Source: Mucilaginibacter gossypiicola (GTDB taxonomy: Bacteria > Bacteroidota > Bacteroidia > Sphingobacteriales > Sphingobacteriaceae). Taken from it: 64,000 nt of DNA. The notes beneath the pieces were generated by a model. The model did not search any database. It was not told the origin of the DNA and saw only the letters and a program-made list of their open reading frames with translations. The stretch is from assembly GCF_900110105.1 (NCBI RefSeq), contig NZ_FOCL01000004.1, positions 1 through 64,000 on the forward strand. The letters run 5' to 3'. Numbering within the stretch: position 1 is the stretch's first letter; each line of letters begins with the position of its first letter. The translations under genes and the position numbers were made by a program. Positions 16,070 through 24,880 of this stretch are shown piece by piece.

Positions 16070-18334
16070 ATGGCAGTACATATTTTAGGCATAAGGCACC
16101 ACGGGCCGGGTTCGGCGCGTAATGTGAAAGCTTTCCTGGAAACGGTTAAGCCTGATATTGTTTTGGTTGAAGGTCCGCCGGAGGCCGATGCTATGCTGCA
16201 ATGGGTAAGTAACAAAGGCCTGAAACCGCCGGTAGCGTTGCTTTGTTATCAGCCCGATGATCCTCAGCGTTCGGTTTTTTATCCATTTGCTGATTTCTCG
16301 CCCGAATGGCAGGCGATCCTTTATGCCCGCAGGCAAAACATCCACGTACGTTTTATGGATCTGCCTGCCGGCAACCAAATGCTGGTTGAAAAAGAGCACA
16401 GGGTTGTTAAGCAACAGGAGGAGCCGGATACCGGTCATATCAATAATGAGGGGCAAAGCCTCGAGCAGCTATACAAAAGTCCGATAAGCTATCTCTCTGA
16501 CGCAGCCGGTTTTGCCGACGATGAAAAATGGTGGGAGCATACTTTTGAGTACCGCAATAATAATGACGAGGTTTTTGATGCCGTAGCCGAGGCTATGCAG
16601 GCGCTCCGTGAAAGTCTCCCTCAAAAAGATAAGAAGCTTGAACTGATGCGCGAGGCTTATATGCGCCGCACCATTCGTCAGGCCGAAAAGGAAATGTTTC
16701 ATACCATAGCAGTGATCTGCGGTGCCTGGCATGCACCTGCCTTGCAGAGTAAATCATCGCAAAAGGATGATAACGAGCTGTTAAAAGGTCTCCCTAAGGT
16801 AAAAACAGAATGCACCTGGATCCCCTGGACGTTTAACCGGTTGAGTTTTTATAGCGGTTATGGCGCGGGGATCAACTCGCCGGGATGGTATAATCATATC
16901 TGGCACCACCCGAATGATGATGGTACTTTGTGGATGGCCAATGTAGCGCAGTTGTTCCGTAAGCAACAGATGGATACGTCTGTTGCCCACATTATTGAAG
17001 CAGTAAGATTGGCCGGCGCGCTGGCATCATTACGCGGCCTGCCCAAAGTGGGTTTGGAAGAACTGAACGAAGCAACGCTGAGCGTGCTTTGTAACGGCGA
17101 AAGCATTTTGCTGAAACTGGTACAGGATGAATTGATAGTCGGTCACCAGATAGGAGAGGTACCTGTTGAAATTCCGAAACCACCGCTACAGCTCGATATT
17201 GAAAAACAACAAAAGAAATTAAGGCTGCCCGCCACGGCCGATTATAAAGATTACACGCTCGATCTTAGGAAAGATACCGATCTGGATAGGAGCATTTTCC
17301 TGCACCGCCTGCAACTGCTGGGCATCAACTGGGGCAGGCAGCAATACACCACAGGTAAAGGCACATTTAAAGAGCAATGGCGCTTACAATGGGATCCCGG
17401 TTATTCGGTGGAGATCATTGAGCGCGGCAATTTGGGAAATACCGTAGTTGAAGCTGCTACAGCAAGCGTACTTAACCAGTCAAAAGAAGCAAAAGAGCTG
17501 AAAGCGATAGGCGATCTGCTTGAAAAAACTATCCCCGCCGAGCTGCCCGGCGCTATTGAGGCATTGATCAATGAGCTTAATAATTTAGCTGCGGCCTCAG
17601 CTGATGTTATTGAATTGATGGAGGTGGTGCCAGGGTTGATAACCGTGGCAAGGTATGGCAACGTACGTAAAACAGATGCCGAGCTGGTACTGACCATTAT
17701 CAACAGCATCATCACCAGGGTTTGTATCAGCCTGCCCAATGCTTGTATCGCCATTGATGAAGATGCCTCACAAAAACTGCTGGAGCTGTTTTTTAAACTG
17801 AACGATGGTATTAACCTTTTACAGGATGGGGAGATAACTGACATATGGCAGCAAACATTGATAATTATAGCTGCCAATAAAAGCACCTCGCCGGTTGTAG
17901 GCGGGTACAGTACCCGCTTGCTGCACGATGCCCGGCAGCTGGAGGGAGATCAGTTAATGCAATATTTCAGCTTTGCAATGTCATCCGCTACCGCACCGGT
18001 TATTGCGGCGGCCTGGCTCGAAGGATTTTTGAAAGGTAGTGGTACTCTGCTGCTGCTTGATCAGGACCTTTGGCAGGTGATCGATAACTGGGTCGCCGGC
18101 CTCGCTGATGATATATTTATGCAGGTGCTGCCCTTACTGCGCCGCACGTTTGCCAATTTCACCAATCCCGAAAGGAGGAAACTTGGCGAAAAGGCCCGTT
18201 GGGGCGGAGGATCTGGGCATCAGCATACTAACATCGGCGCAAATTTTGACCCCGAGCGGGCTAAACAAAGCCTGCCGGTTATTATGCAATTACTGGGTTT
18301 AACCATAAATACTACCGAAACAAATGGAAATTGA
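16070..18334 (+). CDS. DUF5682 family protein with TIKI/TraB-like motifs
   Basis: A 754-residue soluble protein, largest of the operon. The N-terminus AVHILGIRHHGPGS holds G7-x-x-H10, then KPDIVLVEGPPEAD gives Glu34, and a second GxxH occurs at G218-AW-H221 (IAVICGAWHAP). Two GxxH motifs with an early Glu after a P-D-hydrophobic strand is the signature arrangement of the TIKI/TraB/EreA-type hydrolase fold, so I infer that the first ~300 residues form such a domain, possibly a metal-dependent peptidase or esterase. The C-terminal half is helical without clear motif and ends with a Gly/His-rich GEKARWGGGSGHQH segment. Its last 11 bases overlap the VWA gene. Family name is confident; enzymatic inference is mine. 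Confidence 0.85.
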   Translation: MAVHILGIRHHGPGSARNVKAFLETVKPDIVLVEGPPEADAMLQWVSNKGLKPPVALLCYQPDDPQRSVFYPFADFSPEWQAILYARRQNIHVRFMDLPAGNQMLVEKEHRVVKQQEEPDTGHINNEGQSLEQLYKSPISYLSDAAGFADDEKWWEHTFEYRNNNDEVFDAVAEAMQALRESLPQKDKKLELMREAYMRRTIRQAEKEMFHTIAVICGAWHAPALQSKSSQKDDNELLKGLPKVKTECTWIPWTFNRLSFYSGYGAGINSPGWYNHIWHHPNDDGTLWMANVAQLFRKQQMDTSVAHIIEAVRLAGALASLRGLPKVGLEELNEATLSVLCNGESILLKLVQDELIVGHQIGEVPVEIPKPPLQLDIEKQQKKLRLPATADYKDYTLDLRKDTDLDRSIFLHRLQLLGINWGRQQYTTGKGTFKEQWRLQWDPGYSVEIIERGNLGNTVVEAATASVLNQSKEAKELKAIGDLLEKTIPAELPGAIEALINELNNLAAASADVIELMEVVPGLITVARYGNVRKTDAELVLTIINSIITRVCISLPNACIAIDEDASQKLLELFFKLNDGINLLQDGEITDIWQQTLIIIAANKSTSPVVGGYSTRLLHDARQLEGDQLMQYFSFAMSSATAPVIAAAWLEGFLKGSGTLLLLDQDLWQVIDNWVAGLADDIFMQVLPLLRRTFANFTNPERRKLGEKARWGGGSGHQHTNIGANFDPERAKQSLPVIMQLLGLTINTTETNGN

Positions 18335-19466
18335 ACCAGAACACCTGCGCAAATGGCGATTGATACTGGGAGGCAACCAAAATGAAGGCACCGAATTTCG
18401 CCTTGATGAAGCCGATCTGAAAGTTGACCGCACCCTTGAAGCCCTGTATGATAGTGATCGTACCGGCAGTCTTGGTGCTTCATCGCCTAATGTGAGCCGC
18501 TGGCTCGGGGATATCCGTACGTTTTTCCCCTCAAGCGTGGTGCAGGTAATGCAGCAGGATGCGTTGAAACGGCTTAACCTTACTCAAATGTTGTTTGAAA
18601 AGGAAATGCTGGAAAACGTTGAGCCCGATGTTCACTTGGTAGCAACGCTAATGACCCTGAGCCGTGTTATCCCTGATAAAACGAAGGATACTGCAAGGCA
18701 GGTAGTGCGCAAGGTGGTTGACCAATTGATCAAAAAACTGGCTGAGCCAACCCGCCAGGCCATAACCGGTAGTTTAAGCCGTAGCACCCGTAACACAAGG
18801 CCGCGGCATAATGAAATAAACTGGGGGGCAACTATCCTCAAAAACCTTAAACACTACCAACCCGAATACCAAACCATTATCCCCGAAACAAGGATCGGCT
18901 ACGGCCGTAAGCGCTCATCGCTAAAAGATGTGATCCTCTGCCTGGATCAAAGCGGCTCTATGGGCTCATCGGTGGTTTATTCGGGGATTTTTGGAAGTGT
19001 AATGGCTTCTATCCCGGCTATCAAAACTAAAATGGTGGTATTTGATACCGCCGTTGCCGATTTGACCGAGGAACTAACCGACCCGGTTGAATTATTGTTT
19101 GGCGTGCAATTAGGTGGCGGTACAGATATCAATGCGGCACTAACCTATTGCCAGCAAATAGCTACCCGGCCTACCGATACCGTATTGGTGCTGATCACCG
19201 ACCTTTACGAAGGCGGTAACGTAACCGAAATGCGTCGCCGTGCTGTCGAACTGGTTTCGGCAGGGGTACAGCTGGTTGTTCTGCTTGCTTTGAGCGATGA
19301 TGGCTCACCCTCGTATGATCATCGCAACGCCCAATTTCTTGCCGATATGGGAGTGCCTGTTTTTGCCTGTACCCCCGATAAATTTCCCGACCTGATGGCC
19401 GCTGCGCTTACCAAACAAGATGTTAGCCTTTGGGCGGCAAAAGAAGAACTTATTTTGAAAAAGTAA
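18324..19466 (+). CDS. VWA (CoxE-type) domain protein
   Basis: A 380-residue cytoplasmic protein; N-terminal ~190 residues helical, C-terminal von Willebrand A domain with a complete MIDAS metal site: D208-Q-S210-G-S212, Thr267 in GGGTDIN and Asp293 in LITDLYEGG. VWA proteins of this kind are clients or adaptors of MoxR ATPases, as in NorQ/NorD and CbbQ/CbbO. It closes the five-gene operon and starts 11 nt inside the DUF5682 gene. No terminator of note follows; ~150 bp later comes a small orphan gene. Confidence 0.92.
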   Translation: MEIEPEHLRKWRLILGGNQNEGTEFRLDEADLKVDRTLEALYDSDRTGSLGASSPNVSRWLGDIRTFFPSSVVQVMQQDALKRLNLTQMLFEKEMLENVEPDVHLVATLMTLSRVIPDKTKDTARQVVRKVVDQLIKKLAEPTRQAITGSLSRSTRNTRPRHNEINWGATILKNLKHYQPEYQTIIPETRIGYGRKRSSLKDVILCLDQSGSMGSSVVYSGIFGSVMASIPAIKTKMVVFDTAVADLTEELTDPVELLFGVQLGGGTDINAALTYCQQIATRPTDTVLVLITDLYEGGNVTEMRRRAVELVSAGVQLVVLLALSDDGSPSYDHRNAQFLADMGVPVFACTPDKFPDLMAAALTKQDVSLWAAKEELILKK

Positions 19467-19615
19467 AGGGATTGTTACTGGCTTACCGATACAAAATGCC
19501 AATTCATCGACACTCTGTGCAGTTAGTTTGAAAATTAATTGTGATGTTTACAACTTAAAGTTGTTTTGTGCCGGTGCTTGTATGTGTTGCTTTAATGTTG
19601 TAAGTCCTGATTAAA

Positions 19616-19882
19616 TTGATTAAACCTTGTTCTGATGCCTGTCTGGAAAAACTCAAAGGCATGGTTCTTTTATTCGCCAAATTTGATGGCGACTTTGATG
19701 CTGAAGTGCTAAATGACCTTATTCTTGAAAAAACAGGGCGTGAAATTAGCCCAAGCGCCTTAAACATGACATTCGGCACTATGCCGTCCAAATTTAAGCC
19801 CTCGTACTATACGCTCAATACTTTGTCAATATATTGCGGTTACGCAAGCTGGGATGATTTTTGCGGCTTACCTACCAGCTAA
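19616..19882 (+). CDS. small hypothetical protein (88 aa)
   Basis: A short cytoplasmic protein with TTG as the only usable start (an in-frame TAA is directly upstream at 19613). The C-terminal YTLNTLSIYCGYASWDDFC resembles a motif (TLxxLSxYxGYxSWxxF) that recurs at the N-terminus of many Bacteroidota regulatory or signalling proteins of unknown role; this gene appears to hold that domain alone. Its 3' end overlaps the convergent GH39 gene by 11 bp. It may be genuine or the remnant of a larger protein. Confidence 0.45.
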   Translation: MIKPCSDACLEKLKGMVLLFAKFDGDFDAEVLNDLILEKTGREISPSALNMTFGTMPSKFKPSYYTLNTLSIYCGYASWDDFCGLPTS

Positions 19883-21551
19883 ACTTTAAAAATGCTACGC
19901 CTTGTCTCGGAAGTAAAATCTCGGCACCCGATAATCCTGATTTGGCCAATAGCGTAACCGTTTTACCAAACTGCTGTAGCTGTCCAGCTTTTTCAAGTTC
20001 CTTAATTTGAGCCGCTGTAGGATTTTGTGGCGATCCCATTTTTTTCCATACCTCATAAGCGTTGCTGTGCTCGCCATCAATGCGGTATTGGGTAAGTTTA
20101 ACGAAGGTTGGTGGCAGATGTTCTATCCTGATCTTTACGGTTTTTCCGGCATCGTGTTGGTCGTCATCATGATAGTTCCACAGCAGTACTGTAAGTTCTT
20201 TCTTATCTGCAGAAGCCAGAGCTCCTATATCCGTGCGATTCCCTCTGATGCTTGAATCGGCTACCGTTTTAAGCGAATACATCTGGTCGCCGGCTACCTT
20301 CAGGCGTTTGCCTTTCATCATGCCTAACATCCGGAAAACGTTGAGCACCGGTTTATCAACTCCGTTTGTTGCCAAATCGCGAAAACCATAAAACCAGGGC
20401 TGGTTTTCAAACTCGAACGACCAGGATACCGAGCCCATAAAGTTTACACCTAACGAGTCGGCCAGCTGATACTCACGGGCAATGGAAGCCGCCGTATAAC
20501 TCGAATACATGGTGCCGTTACGATAGGCATTTGACGGATTGGTAGCCATGCCACAGGCCGCACAACCTTCCGGATCCGATTCGCCTATTACTATTGGTGT
20601 GTTTTTAGTTTCAGGATATGATGCTACTATTTTAAAACCTTCCCTGATATCGCGGATCTGCGGGGCCATGTTCATGCGTACCTTACCGTTAACCAGTGTA
20701 GGTTGTCCCTTGGCGTGAAAAGAAATTACATCAATAGGCGAACCTATTTTACCTGTAGCATAATTGGTGTCGGCAATGCAATGTTTAATAAAGGCATTCA
20801 GAAATTTCATGCCGCCGGGGCTTGAGCCGCCTGCAACTTCTGGTCCGCCAACATGCGCAGTAGGTAATGCCCGTTTTACGCCATGGACCGCATAATCATA
20901 CAGCTTAAAGAATTCTTTCATGGTGCCTTTCCAATAGCCAATATTTGGCTCGTTCCAAACTTCCCAGTACCAGCTCTCAACCTCAGCCCGGCCATAACGT
21001 TGTACCGAATGTTTTACCCATTGGTAAACAAGCTCTTCCCATTTATTATAATCTTTTGGGGGATACGCCCAGCCGGTGTAAACATCATCATAATTGTCGC
21101 CCGGTTTCCAGTAATGGCGGTAAGGTTTGGGATGAGTTGATAAAGCCTCGGGCATAAAACCTATCTGGGCATAAGGTTTCATGCACAGTTTAATGTAAGT
21201 ATCAAAAATGCTGTCGACCAAATGCCAGTTATAAACCGGGTTGCCATTGGCATCTTCGGTATAAGCATTTGTCGATCCCCATTTCAATGCTGCCGTACCG
21301 TCGCCACTGGTGAGCAGGTTATGAACCCGCATGCGTACAGGGACAGGGCTTAATGCTGCCAGTTCGGAAAGTAGTTTACGGCCATCCTTCATGTAAGTGT
21401 AGTTAGGCTCATCATGACCAAACCATGCCCAAAAGGGGTACATGTCGCCAATTTTATCATTTAGGTTGATGGTAATATGTGCCTGGTCCTGGGCAAAAAT
21501 ACGGGTGCCTGTAAGTAATAGAAAGCAGCAGATGAGTTTGATGATCTTCAT
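19872..21551 (-). CDS. GH39-family glycoside hydrolase (beta-xylosidase-like), secreted
   Basis: A 559-residue secreted glycosidase with a signal peptide ending TRIFAQ. The clan GH-A retaining layout is visible: acid/base Glu201 in WEVWNEPN and nucleophile Glu324 in IVIGESDPEG; a C-terminal beta-sandwich follows (about residues 440-559). GH39 enzymes cleave beta-xylosides or alpha-L-iduronides; the secreted Bacteroidota forms are mostly xylan- or arabinose-side-chain related. Its promoter shares operator architecture with the sigma-factor gene of the polysaccharide locus at 34 kb, suggesting co-regulation although 13 kb apart. Periplasm or exterior. Confidence 0.87.
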   Translation of the reverse strand: MKIIKLICCFLLLTGTRIFAQDQAHITINLNDKIGDMYPFWAWFGHDEPNYTYMKDGRKLLSELAALSPVPVRMRVHNLLTSGDGTAALKWGSTNAYTEDANGNPVYNWHLVDSIFDTYIKLCMKPYAQIGFMPEALSTHPKPYRHYWKPGDNYDDVYTGWAYPPKDYNKWEELVYQWVKHSVQRYGRAEVESWYWEVWNEPNIGYWKGTMKEFFKLYDYAVHGVKRALPTAHVGGPEVAGGSSPGGMKFLNAFIKHCIADTNYATGKIGSPIDVISFHAKGQPTLVNGKVRMNMAPQIRDIREGFKIVASYPETKNTPIVIGESDPEGCAACGMATNPSNAYRNGTMYSSYTAASIAREYQLADSLGVNFMGSVSWSFEFENQPWFYGFRDLATNGVDKPVLNVFRMLGMMKGKRLKVAGDQMYSLKTVADSSIRGNRTDIGALASADKKELTVLLWNYHDDDQHDAGKTVKIRIEHLPPTFVKLTQYRIDGEHSNAYEVWKKMGSPQNPTAAQIKELEKAGQLQQFGKTVTLLAKSGLSGAEILLPRQGVAFLKFSW

Positions 21552-21585
21552 TCAGGTAGTTTGGAGGTTTATTGGAGGTACAGAT

Positions 21586-21623
21586 CAAACATAGGTAATT
21601 TTATTTATTGTTAAAAGAACAAT
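21586..21623 (-). promoter_or_regulatory. GH39 promoter with ATTGTT-N5-AACAAT operator
   Basis: On the minus strand, TATGTTTG (21593-21586) is a perfect -7 element with a ~31-nt leader to the ATG. The dyad ATTGTT/AACAAT (21607-21623) falls exactly where -33 is expected. The same dyad and spacing occur upstream of the sigma-factor gene at 34516-34532. Confidence 0.6.
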
Positions 21624-21689
21624 TAAAACGAAACTTATTAACCTTAAAATCAATTTGAAAGGGATACAACATATTGAATACTATTTACG

Positions 21690-21704
21690 TTAACAGCGTG
21701 TTAA
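21690..21704. promoter_or_regulatory. TTAACA-GCG-TGTTAA dyad in the GH39/PAP2 divergent region
   Basis: Perfect 6-bp dyad with 3-nt centre, about 80 bp upstream of the PAP2 start and 139 bp from the GH39 start. Possible operator; no other evidence. Confidence 0.3.
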
Positions 21705-21784
21705 TTTATTGTTTACGCGCTTCAGAAATTCTACAGAATTAAATTGTATAATTGTGTTTATCAGCGCTTAATAAGGGGGATTCT

Positions 21785-22621
21785 TTGCAAAAATTTAGGT
21801 TTTATTTTATTTCGATGCTATTGGCAGCCTCGTTCTCACTGCCATCATATGCCCAGGTTAAGGATACATTACAGAAAGTTGCAGTAAAGAAGGATTCTTT
21901 GCAAAAAGACTCTGCCAGGAACATCCTTACTTTGCCAGATACGGTTAAACACCTTCAGAGTAAGTTTCCGTCATATATACCACCGGCTGCTTTTATTACC
22001 TACGGTTTATTATCGTTAAAAGTGAAGTTTATCCGTAATATTGATTACGATGTAAGGACTGATATGATGAAAGACCATCCGGGCTTTCACACCAAAGTTG
22101 ATAACTATCTTCAGTACGCGCCAATTATATCTGTTTATGGACTAAACGCGGCTGGGGTACATGGTAAAAATACATTTATCGACCGTACGATGCTGTTAGT
22201 ACTTTCCGAAGCAATATTCGCCGGTACCACTTTTGGTTTAAAACGAGTAACCCATCGCGAGCGGCCCGACGGTTCAGATAAGTTTTCATTCCCATCGGGG
22301 CATACAGGAAACGCTTTTGTTTCGGCCGAATTTATGGCCCAGGAATATGGTGACCGCTCGCCGATATACGGAGGTGTAGGTTATGCTTTCGCCACTACTA
22401 CCGCAATATTACGCGTGTATAACAATAAACACTGGTTTAGTGATATCGTGGCCGGTGCAGGTTTCGGTATTCTGTCTACCAAAGCGGCCTATTATCTGTA
22501 TCCACTTATCCGCAACGGAGTTTTCCGCGGTAGCAGCGACAAAGGGAAAAACAATAACTCATTATTACTGCCAACTTACCAGGACGGAAGGGTAGGCTTA
22601 ACCTTCGCCAAGAGCTTTTAA
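21785..22621 (+). CDS. PAP2 superfamily phosphatase, secreted
   Basis: A 278-residue phosphatase with a signal peptide ending SYAQ. The three acid-phosphatase motifs are present in order: KRVTHRERP (KxxxxxxRP), FPSGHTGN (PSGH) and RVYNNKHWFSDIVAG (SRxxxxxHxxxD-like). PAP2 enzymes remove phosphate from lipids such as undecaprenyl diphosphate or lipid A. TTG 21785 is chosen because it gives a normal signal peptide and has AGGGGG 8 nt upstream; the longer frame at 21752 is unlikely. Divergent from the GH39 gene and followed by a terminator. Substrate not deducible; periplasmic. Confidence 0.85.
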   Translation: MQKFRFYFISMLLAASFSLPSYAQVKDTLQKVAVKKDSLQKDSARNILTLPDTVKHLQSKFPSYIPPAAFITYGLLSLKVKFIRNIDYDVRTDMMKDHPGFHTKVDNYLQYAPIISVYGLNAAGVHGKNTFIDRTMLLVLSEAIFAGTTFGLKRVTHRERPDGSDKFSFPSGHTGNAFVSAEFMAQEYGDRSPIYGGVGYAFATTTAILRVYNNKHWFSDIVAGAGFGILSTKAAYYLYPLIRNGVFRGSSDKGKNNNSLLLPTYQDGRVGLTFAKSF

Positions 22622-22648
22622 AACACTGATCTTATTATTTATAATGTG

Positions 22649-22680
22649 CAACCACCTTAGTATTAGGGTGGTTGTTTTGT
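22649..22680 (+). terminator. terminator after the PAP2 gene
   Basis: CAACCACC (22649-22656) pairs with GGTGGTTG (22667-22674), followed by TTTTGTTTT. Confidence 0.85.
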
Positions 22681-22724
22681 TTTAAGATAAATTTCTTTAT
22701 AAAAAACAACTCAGCTATTGCAAC

Positions 22725-22748
22725 GTACGTTTTTAATACGTACCTTTG
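22725..22748 (+). promoter_or_regulatory. blaI-type promoter with overlapping operator palindrome
   Basis: TACCTTTG (22741-22748) is a perfect -7 element. GTACGT-N7-ACGTAC (22725-22743) is a perfect 6-bp dyad overlapping it, well placed for autorepression by the BlaI-family protein whose ATG is at 22753. The -7 element ends 4 nt before the ATG, implying a leaderless transcript. Confidence 0.6.
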
Positions 22749-22752
22749 ATTT

Positions 22753-23154
22753 ATGAGTTTATTTAAAAAGGATATTACTGCTGATTTAACGCCCACCAAA
22801 ACCGAAATGGATGTTTTGCAGGTGTTATGGCAGTACGGCCCATCGACGGTGAGATTTGTGCATGATAAGCTTAATGAGCAAAAGGAAGCGGTAATTTACA
22901 CCAGCACCCTTAAGCTGATGCAGGTAATGAAAGAGAAGGGAATGCTTAACCGGGACGAAACCAATATGAAACACATTTACAGTGCGGCGGTTGAGGAAAG
23001 TAAGGTGAAAGGCAATATGCTCGGCCGCTTTGTTGATTCGATGTACAATGGTTCGCCGAGCGATTTGATGGTGGCCCTGTTGGGTAACGATAAAACATCA
23101 GCCGAAGAACTCAAAAAAATAAAAGAGCTGCTCAAAAACATGGACGATAAATAA
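22753..23154 (+). CDS. BlaI/MecI/CopY family transcriptional repressor
   Basis: A 133-residue winged-helix repressor. Family features: LTPTKTEMDVLQVLWQYGPSTVRFVHDKL (winged helix), then a C-terminal dimerisation helix (LKKIKELLKNMDDK). BlaI-type repressors block an operator and are inactivated by cleavage by a partner membrane protease. The gene is immediately followed (16 nt) by such a protease, so this is a BlaI-BlaR1-type sensing pair. Cytoplasmic. Confidence 0.93.
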   Translation: MSLFKKDITADLTPTKTEMDVLQVLWQYGPSTVRFVHDKLNEQKEAVIYTSTLKLMQVMKEKGMLNRDETNMKHIYSAAVEESKVKGNMLGRFVDSMYNGSPSDLMVALLGNDKTSAEELKKIKELLKNMDDK

Positions 23155-23170
23155 TTAAACCTTTACAGAT

Positions 23171-24727
23171 ATGTACCTGCTCCTTAACACCAACACCATT
23201 TCTCATAGCCTTATACAGGCTTTTAGCTGGATGCTGATCCATTCATTATGGCAGGGGATGTTGCTGGCGGTTATCAGCGCGGTGGTGATGCTGCTTACCA
23301 AAAAAACAAGCGCGGCAGTAAGGTACAACCTGGTACTTGTACAGTTTTTATTATTTGTTGGTGCTTGCGTATTCACTTTCGCGTGGGAGTGGAATAAACC
23401 ACCTCAGCAAAGCATGGTGCAGTTTGGTAATGCCATTGGCGGCAGGGCATCGGCTTTATTAAGCCTTAATGCCGATGGGATCAGGACCTTTGCAAGTACC
23501 TGCGTTGGATATTTTACTGCCAATGCTCCTATGGTTGTGTTGTTATGGCTTGTGTTTTTCCTGTTCCGGTCGGTACGGATGATGCGGGGGCTCATGTTTA
23601 TCCATGTTGCTAAACACCGACAAATATCCGAACCTGTTGGGTATTGGAAAAACAGGGTTGAACTGCTTTGCGAAAAGCTGCAATTGAAGCGAGCAGTGAG
23701 GTTATTGGAATCGGGCTATGTAAAAATGCCCATGGTTATAGGTCACCTGAAGCCGGTTATCCTGATCCCGGCTGGTTTATTGGCAGGGTTGCCGCCTGAA
23801 CAGGTTGAGGCAGTATTACTGCATGAACTCGCCCATATCCGCAGGCACGATTATATCGTTAACTTTTTACAAACCATTGCCGAAACCGTATTTTTCTTTA
23901 ACCCGGGTTTGCTTTGGATCTCGGCCCTGCTGCGCGATGAGCGGGAAAACTGCTGTGACGATATGGCCCTTGCCCAAACAAAAAATAAGCGGGAGTTTAT
24001 AGATGCCCTCATCAGTTTTAAAGAATATTCGCTTTATGGTGCAAATTATGCTGTTGCGTTTCCCGGTAAAAAGAACCAATTGCTGCAAAGGGTAAGCCGT
24101 ATCCTGGGTAATAAAAACAAAACGGTAACTTCGGGAGAGCGGGCATTTTTAATAGGTGGGGTTATTGTCCTCTCGGCAATTATAGCTACTGCCGCTATTG
24201 CCCAGATCAGGAAAGTTAATTACCCGGAAAGTGGCAGTGCTCATGTATATAAGCAGGAACAACGGGTTGTGCAACCTGCAGGTACGCAAGTAGCAGCAAT
24301 TGCTAAGCAAACTGATAGGCCCAAACGTTCAAAACGCAGATACGTTGCTGATGTACAGAAGCCCGTTCGTGCTATTGAAAATGTAGCTATGGCTAACGCC
24401 GAACCATTGTCTCCAGGGGAGCAGCTGGAGCGGGACGCATTAGCTGCAAAGCGGTGGGCCGAGCAGGAAAATCAGCAGACAGTAGCTAATAATACAAAAC
24501 TCAACCCCGAAAAGGAACAAGCCCGCCGTGACCAGGAGCAGGCCCGTCGAGATCAGGAACAGGCCATGCGTGATCAGGCTCAGGCTAAACTTGACGAAGA
24601 ACAGGCCGAAAGAGACCAGGTGCAAGCTAAGCGCGATCAGGAGCAGGCCCGGCGCGATCAATTGCAAGTAAAACAACCAATAGCACCAAAACCAGCTAAA
24701 CCAAAAAACAGCGTAAGCGTAGAGTAA
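23171..24727 (+). CDS. BlaR1/MecR1-type M56 membrane metalloprotease with heptad-repeat C-tail
   Basis: A 518-residue polytopic protein. Transmembrane helices occupy about residues 1-150, the M56 zinc-protease motif HELAH (His218-Glu219...His222) is in the middle, and a further transmembrane helix lies near residues 330-347. Unlike BlaR1, there is no penicillin-binding sensor domain; instead the C-terminus (about 446-505) carries roughly eight heptads of the form (x)QAxRDQE. The same heptad fills the secreted protein encoded two genes downstream. Proposed role: on a periplasmic signal, cleave the BlaI partner. The repeat tail is an inference for protein-protein contact in the periplasm. Confidence 0.88.
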   Translation: MYLLLNTNTISHSLIQAFSWMLIHSLWQGMLLAVISAVVMLLTKKTSAAVRYNLVLVQFLLFVGACVFTFAWEWNKPPQQSMVQFGNAIGGRASALLSLNADGIRTFASTCVGYFTANAPMVVLLWLVFFLFRSVRMMRGLMFIHVAKHRQISEPVGYWKNRVELLCEKLQLKRAVRLLESGYVKMPMVIGHLKPVILIPAGLLAGLPPEQVEAVLLHELAHIRRHDYIVNFLQTIAETVFFFNPGLLWISALLRDERENCCDDMALAQTKNKREFIDALISFKEYSLYGANYAVAFPGKKNQLLQRVSRILGNKNKTVTSGERAFLIGGVIVLSAIIATAAIAQIRKVNYPESGSAHVYKQEQRVVQPAGTQVAAIAKQTDRPKRSKRRYVADVQKPVRAIENVAMANAEPLSPGEQLERDALAAKRWAEQENQQTVANNTKLNPEKEQARRDQEQARRDQEQAMRDQAQAKLDEEQAERDQVQAKRDQEQARRDQLQVKQPIAPKPAKPKNSVSVE

Positions 24728-24760
24728 ATTAATTAAGAACAGAACAGGCTTTTTTATGCC

Positions 24761-24774
24761 GGGCAGCGCTGCCC
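24761..24774. promoter_or_regulatory. perfect GGGCAGC/GCTGCCC palindrome in blaR-hydrolase gap
   Basis: A 14-nt perfect palindrome 34 nt after the stop of the protease gene. Lacks a T-run, so attenuation or RNA processing is more likely than termination. Function speculative. Confidence 0.35.
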
Positions 24775-24880
24775 GCAGGCGGAGCTTTACATTTTTAATT
24801 CAGGAAAACCGGGGTTTTAAGAACCAGCTTTGAGCGGGGTGGCATTGTATTGCCTTTTACTAACAAAAATTTAATTGGAA

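Noticed and set aside
17401..17886. 161-residue minus-strand frame
   Set aside because: Shadow of DUF5682; Ser-rich with no supporting features.
12173..19466. Operon as classical NorQ/NorD or CbbQ/CbbO pair
   Set aside because: No nitric-oxide reductase or Rubisco genes nearby and three extra families are present.
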